Below the pieces are notes generated by a model. That model made no database searches. It was given only the letters and a program-made list of their open reading frames with translations, and had not been told where the DNA came from. 64,000 bases of DNA from contig JAEPOJ010000003.1 of assembly GCA_017642965.1 (NCBI GenBank), positions 1 to 64,000 on the forward strand. Reading direction: 5' to 3'. Below, in pieces: positions 60,464 to 64,000 of the stretch; within the stretch, counting starts at the first letter, position 1; every line of letters starts with the position of its first letter. A program made the translations under genes and the position numbers. Source of the stretch: Phycisphaerales bacterium. Lineage in GTDB: Bacteria > Planctomycetota > Phycisphaerae > Phycisphaerales > UBA1924.

Positions 60464-61096
60464 ATGTCCGCACGCGTTTTCGCCCGATCGCTCGTCCTGC
60501 TCGTCCTCACGTTCATCGGAATCATGGTGTTCTGGTACTTCTTCTCACCCCGCCAGGGTGAAGCGGATGGGACGATCATTGATCTCAACGAGGATAATCC
60601 CTACAGCTCGTTGTACATCCCGAGCTTCACGCTCGTGGATCGGAATGGCGAGGAGTTCGACGAATCGTTCCTCGATGGGAAGTACACCGTCGTCGACTTC
60701 TTCTATACGAGTTGTCCGCTGATCTGCCCCGCGATGACCGCGACGATGCGTGAGATTCAGGACGCGACTTCTGATACGGAGCTTCAGCTCCTGAGCGTCT
60801 CGATTGACCCTGAGGTGGACACGCCCGAGGTGATGGACCGCTACGCGGGCGGGTTCCAGGCCCAGCCGGAGCGATGGAAGTTTGGGCGCGGCACCGAGGA
60901 GATGACCCAGATCCTGCTCATGGGTGTCGGGTTCGAGCTCGATGCCCTCGAGCTGCGCGACGGGTTTCGGTACATTGATCATCCCGGCTCGCTGCTGCTT
61001 GTGGGGCCCGACCGTCACGTGATCAAGCTCTACCGGTACAGCGATGCCGACGAAGTGCGTGCGCTCATTGAAAAAGCCCGCGAGCTCGCGGGCTGA
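60464..61096 (+). CDS. SCO1/SenC-type copper chaperone
   Basis: This 210-residue membrane-anchored thioredoxin-fold protein has a single N-terminal helix (VLLVLTFIGIMVFWYFF), then the copper site YTSCPLICPAMTATM (C-x-x-x-C) and the remote His in YIDHPGSLLLV. Both parts of the Cys-Cys-His copper site are intact. SCO proteins deliver copper to the CuA site of cytochrome oxidase. Its location after cyoE and the ABC pair supports this role. A short frame starting upstream was rejected, since the helix starts at the chosen ATG. Confidence 0.92.
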   Translation: MSARVFARSLVLLVLTFIGIMVFWYFFSPRQGEADGTIIDLNEDNPYSSLYIPSFTLVDRNGEEFDESFLDGKYTVVDFFYTSCPLICPAMTATMREIQDATSDTELQLLSVSIDPEVDTPEVMDRYAGGFQAQPERWKFGRGTEEMTQILLMGVGFELDALELRDGFRYIDHPGSLLLVGPDRHVIKLYRYSDADEVRALIEKARELAG

Positions 61097-61116
61097 GAAA
61101 CCGCTCAGAACTCGGT

Positions 61117-62334
61117 TTACTTCGCGTCTTTGATCGCGGCTTCGACCTCTGACACGGTCTTGGGGATCATGGAGGAGAGGTTCCGGTTCCCCTTCTCGGT
61201 GACGAGGATGTCATCCTCGATCCGGATCCCGATCGACTTGTCCTGCAGGTAGATGCCGGGTTCGATCGTGACCACCATGCCGGGCTTGAGCTTGACGTCG
61301 GGCGATGGATCGTGGGTTTCGAGGCCGAGGTGGTGACCGACACCGTGCAAGTACTGGTCGCCGTATCCGGCGTCGCGGATCACCTTGCGGGATGCCTCAT
61401 CGACCTGGGCCATGGTTGCGCCGGGCTTGACCGCACGGATAGCCGCCTGCTGTGACTTGAGCACGATGTTGTAGAGCTTTGCCTGCTCTTTCGTGAACTT
61501 GCCGCTGACCGGGAACGCGCGGGTGATGTCCGACGCGTAGCCATTGATCTCTGCGCCGCAATCCACGACGACGAGCTCGCCGTCGTTGCACACGCCGATG
61601 TTTTCTTTGTAGTGCAGCACGGTTGCGTTGTGGCCTGAGCCGACGATCGGATCGAACGCGTTCCGGATGGAACCGGCCTCGGCGAAGCCGCCAACGAGCG
61701 CGTTGTGCAGCTCGCGTTCGCCGACACCCGGCTTGAGCTTCGCGAGCATGCGTTTGTGCCCGTTGTGGGTGGCTTTGATGGCGCTCTGAATCTGCTTGAT
61801 CTCGGCGGGGCTCTTGACCAGCCTCTGCTTGATGATCTCGTCGCTCATGTCGACGATCGAGCAGCCGGGCATGCGGGCCGCGACCTTCTGGAAGATGTCG
61901 AGGTCCTGCGTGAGCGGCTGGGTGTACGCGGCCGTGGGGTGCAGGCACGCGAGCTTCTTCGTCCGCCGCGCGGCCTCGGTGAGGAAGCGCGGCAATGCCG
62001 GCGTCCGCATGACCGTATCAAACCCGTAGCGGTCGCGGAGTTCCTGGGAGATATGGTCGCGGTATCCGTCCCAGACGTCCATCTCCGGGTTCACCGGCTG
62101 GAGGAACAGGATCATCCTGCGTTTCGGGTTCGGGTTCGTCGGATCGAACATGACGATCGCGCCCGGCTCGTCGCTGATCCCGGTCAGGTACCGGAAGTTC
62201 ATGTCGGGGAACCATTCGCCTCTGAGCGGCGGTGCACCGGCACCGGCGAAGACAAGGCCGACGCTGTCTTTGAGTCTGGCGTTGATCTTCTTCCGCCTGC
62301 TTTGGTATTCACTGACTTTGATGGATGTATCCAT
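61117..62334 (-). CDS. pepP: Xaa-Pro aminopeptidase
   Basis: This M24 metallopeptidase of 405 residues removes N-terminal residues before Pro. The metal ligands are in VVDCGAEINGYASDITRAF (two Asp), GVGHHLGLETHD (His), VTIEPGIYL (Glu) and GIRIEDDILVT (Glu). The N-terminal creatinase-like domain begins at about 10 with VFAGAGAPPLRGEWFPD and is complete. No signal peptide is seen, so it is cytoplasmic. It converges on SCO1; the pseudo-receiver gene lies 30 bases upstream on the same strand. Confidence 0.92.
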   Translation of the reverse strand: MDTSIKVSEYQSRRKKINARLKDSVGLVFAGAGAPPLRGEWFPDMNFRYLTGISDEPGAIVMFDPTNPNPKRRMILFLQPVNPEMDVWDGYRDHISQELRDRYGFDTVMRTPALPRFLTEAARRTKKLACLHPTAAYTQPLTQDLDIFQKVAARMPGCSIVDMSDEIIKQRLVKSPAEIKQIQSAIKATHNGHKRMLAKLKPGVGERELHNALVGGFAEAGSIRNAFDPIVGSGHNATVLHYKENIGVCNDGELVVVDCGAEINGYASDITRAFPVSGKFTKEQAKLYNIVLKSQQAAIRAVKPGATMAQVDEASRKVIRDAGYGDQYLHGVGHHLGLETHDPSPDVKLKPGMVVTIEPGIYLQDKSIGIRIEDDILVTEKGNRNLSSMIPKTVSEVEAAIKDAK

Positions 62335-62352
62335 GTGGATGTGCTTTCCTTC

Positions 62353-62380
62353 GTTCGCGTTGGTTTAGTTCGCGTTGGTT
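62353..62380. repeat. Tandem 13-base repeat at a stop codon
   Basis: GTTCGCGTTGGTT occurs twice with a 15-base period. On the minus strand it duplicates the last codons of the pseudo-receiver gene (Thr-Asn-Ala-Asn) directly after its stop, as a recent slippage or duplication would. Confidence 0.7.
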
Positions 62381-62760
62381 GAATCCTTGATCGCGTTGTG
62401 CAGGGAGATCCTGGCGGTCTCGGTGCGCATGTCGCGTTTGCCGAAGCCCTGCACCCCGCCCGCTTGGACCGCTTCTTCCAGGGCTTCCGGGAAGTTTGAG
62501 ATCAGCATCAGCGCGGAGTGCTCCGAGGCGTGGATCCGGATGAGATTGATGCCCGAGTCGTCCTCGAACGAGCCGTCGAGCACACGATTCACGAGGTGGA
62601 TTTCGAACTCTCCGATCCGCTCCCTGAACTCATCGCCCGAGTTGATCGTCTCGACCTGCGCCTCCGGGTAGTAGCCCGCGACCGCGCTGCGGAGCGCGAA
62701 CGCGTCGGGTGTGCAGTGCCCGACGAGCGAGATTTTAGGTTGATTGTTCCCATGGCTCAT
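62365..62760 (-). CDS. Receiver-like domain protein without the phospho-Asp
   Basis: This 131-residue single-domain protein has an alternating alpha/beta pattern: ISLVGHCTPDAFALRSAVAG, IHLVNRVLDGSFEDDS, ALMLISNFPEALEEAVQAG. The layout resembles a CheY receiver, but where the phospho-acceptor Asp would be, the third strand carries Asn (LVNRVLDG) and the acidic pair is displaced. It is probably a pseudo-receiver binding a protein partner. The start is one base after the tilS stop, so the two are co-transcribed, and pepP follows. The first ATG of the longer frame lies inside tilS and was rejected. Confidence 0.55.
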   Translation of the reverse strand: MSHGNNQPKISLVGHCTPDAFALRSAVAGYYPEAQVETINSGDEFRERIGEFEIHLVNRVLDGSFEDDSGINLIRIHASEHSALMLISNFPEALEEAVQAGGVQGFGKRDMRTETARISLHNAIKDSTNAN

Positions 62761-62761
62761 A

Positions 62762-63841
62762 TCAATGACCTTTCTCACCCTCTCCTGCCCGCGCCGGCTC
62801 GAATCGAACGTGGTGTGCATCGAGATAACAAACGATAGGGCCGATGCGGTGAACCGTTGGATCGGTTGCTTGTGATTTCAGCGACTTCGCCCAATCGTTG
62901 ATCGCACTTCGGGTCAGCGTATCGAGCCCTGCGCGTGCGAGCGCAACCTCGACGTAGCGATGCGGGAGCAGCCCGAGGATGATGCCGTGCTCTTCTCTGA
63001 GGTCCGCTCGCTCCCACTCGATGCACTGGCCCTGTCGCTTGCCTCGCTCGATGACACGATCGACCTGCGTTTTGAGGTAGTGGTGCGTGGCTTGCAGATC
63101 CTGCGCCCAGTTTGATGCCCTGACCGCGAAGTCCGGCTGGAACGCGCGTAGGACGGGGAGCAGTTCGTGGCGGATGCGATTTCTGGTGAACCCGGTGTCG
63201 GCGTTCGTGGGGTCTTCGTGCCAAGTCAGCCCGACCCGCCGGAGCAGGTCCTCGATCTCTTCCCTGCGGACGTCGAGCATGGGCCGCAGCAGATGACTGC
63301 CACCTATCGGTATCGGGCATTTGGGGCGCATGCCTGCCATGCCACTGAGCCCCGAACCACGCATAAGGCTCATGAGAAGCGTCTCCAGCTGATCGTCCGC
63401 GTGATGCCCGGTGGCGATGTACGGGCAGTCGTTCTCTTCCGCGAGTCGGCCCAGCAGCTGATACCTGGCCATTCGTGCGTTCGCTTCGAGATTGTGTGGT
63501 TTGTCGCGAACCTCGATGTGACCATGCACGAAGGGCACCCCCCACCGCTGCGAAAGGTCGGCTACGTGAGAAGCCTCCGCATCGGTCTGCGATGAGGGGC
63601 GGATATCATGGCGCACGTGCGCGAGCACACACGATCCGGGGATCTGCGCAAGGGAGAAAGCGAGCGCGACCGAGTCCGCCCCGGCGCTGCAGGCGACGAG
63701 GGTCCGGCGGTCTTTGTCCGCTACAAGTCCGCCCCCGGTGAGCTCGCGCCAACGGCGCAGGATCCGCGCAACAAGCTCGTCCCGCTTCCAGTTGGATCGC
63801 GGTGCGCAAGAGTCGCCATGTCCTCGGCTTGCATCGTGCAC
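62762..63841 (-). CDS. tilS: tRNA(Ile)-lysidine synthase
   Basis: It adds lysine to C34 of tRNA-Ile(CAU). The N-type PP-loop is SAGADS (about 52-57; usual SGGxDS, with the first Gly as Ala) in TLVACSAGADSVALAFSL. YIATGHHADDQLETLLMSLM and LLRPMLDVRREEIEDLL are the standard TilS motifs, and a C-terminal half reaches 359 residues. The frame is open to 63970, but the first 43 residues are not TilS-like, and a GTG at 63841 leaves room for the divergent plus-strand frame. No ribosome site was seen at the GTG, so the start is uncertain. Confidence 0.85.
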   Translation of the reverse strand: MHDASRGHGDSCAPRSNWKRDELVARILRRWRELTGGGLVADKDRRTLVACSAGADSVALAFSLAQIPGSCVLAHVRHDIRPSSQTDAEASHVADLSQRWGVPFVHGHIEVRDKPHNLEANARMARYQLLGRLAEENDCPYIATGHHADDQLETLLMSLMRGSGLSGMAGMRPKCPIPIGGSHLLRPMLDVRREEIEDLLRRVGLTWHEDPTNADTGFTRNRIRHELLPVLRAFQPDFAVRASNWAQDLQATHHYLKTQVDRVIERGKRQGQCIEWERADLREEHGIILGLLPHRYVEVALARAGLDTLTRSAINDWAKSLKSQATDPTVHRIGPIVCYLDAHHVRFEPARAGEGEKGH

Positions 63842-63875
63842 TTGGCGATGATAGAGTGGGCGATCGGCAAAGAAT

Positions 63876-64000
63876 ATGCTTTCAAGCGGAGTCGCCACCT
63901 TGCAACTCGGACCCAGCGCACAAACCGATGAATCCCGCTCGGCGTCGTATGGCGATGCCGACCCAACCACCGGCGGTTCTGGGGCTGAACTCCAGACTCA
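63876..64000 (+). CDS. 5' end of a divergent gene, truncated at the window edge
   Basis: An ATG opens a frame with no stop to the window end (41 codons). The start MLSSGVATLQLGPSAQTDES is followed by a Ser/Gly/Thr-rich stretch. I do not recognise it. Codon use is GC-rich and looks coding, and its position 34 bases from the tilS start fits a divergent gene pair. The ribosome site is weak, so another start further right is possible. Confidence 0.4.
   Translation, partial: MLSSGVATLQLGPSAQTDESRSASYGDADPTTGGSGAELQT

Overview
The window looks like a chromosomal segment of a planctomycete, most likely class Phycisphaerae. It is GC-rich and gene-dense. It encodes two secreted proteins ending in duplicated EF-hand-like repeats with a terminal Gly-Cys (GC-type dockerins), three PEP-CTERM-type exported proteins, a large prepilin-like protein with an FTLIELLVVIAIIALLIG leader, and a single-chain SecDF. 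Lipopolysaccharide genes (kdsB, hldD) indicate a Gram-negative outer membrane. No phage, insertion sequence, CRISPR array or rRNA was seen. This is an ordinary core-genome region with several lineage-specific genes. The taxonomic call is inferred from these traits, not from a database search.

Layout. 1-5 kb: two PEP-CTERM proteins, a stress-type CsbD protein preceded in frame by an unknown ORF, a nucleosidase and a secreted hydrolase. 5-10.7 kb: a PilZ protein, asnB with a coupled DUF1294 gene, an SNase-like protein, a stand-alone LigD phosphoesterase-like domain and a TPR lipoprotein. 10.7-20.7 kb: an ArsR-methyltransferase regulator (SahR type) with ahcY, a THUMP-like methyltransferase, a dockerin protein, a LuxR regulator, a prepilin-like protein, metF, a C26 amidotransferase and a DUF4340 protein. 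20.7-35.5 kb: a long minus-strand run, read from right to left: Nudix, S2P-like protein, rhomboid, tgt, yajC, secDF, LysM protein, hldD, UDP-glucuronate decarboxylase, QueC-like protein, proS, purD. 35.6-46.6 kb: PEP-CTERM protein, eno, phoU-tauE, panC-gcvT, an unknown, and TPR-kdsB-pyrG. 46.7-53.7 kb: def-fmt-HExGHH protein, msrBA, cystathionine beta-synthase with a gamma-lyase/synthase, a TIGR01777 epimerase and tRNA-Arg(TCT). 53.9-64 kb: a secreted trypsin-like protease with a dockerin, a secreted EEP-family protein, the cyoE-ABC-SCO1 cytochrome oxidase assembly cluster, pepP, a pseudo-receiver with tilS, and the start of a gene running off the right edge.

How the genes fit together. Sulfur amino acid metabolism recurs: MTA/SAH nucleosidase-like enzyme, SahR-AhcY, MetF, CBS and a Cys/Met PLP enzyme, plus MsrBA for repair. 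Together they could carry SAM-derived homocysteine back to methionine or on to cysteine. Translation functions are also frequent (def, fmt, tilS, tgt, proS, tRNA-Arg). Envelope biogenesis and export are covered by secDF, yajC, kdsB, hldD, the LysM protein and two intramembrane-protease-family proteins.

I did not find a clear-cut unknown multi-gene system. The best candidates for new biology are (1) a rhomboid protease next to an S2P homologue that has lost a zinc-binding histidine, both carrying the same C-terminal module; (2) a QueC-like protein with an eroded ATP-binding loop; (3) an HExGHH protein translationally coupled to fmt; (4) a palindromic operator candidate in front of sahR-ahcY; and (5) an ABC exporter inserted between cyoE and a SCO1-type copper chaperone gene.
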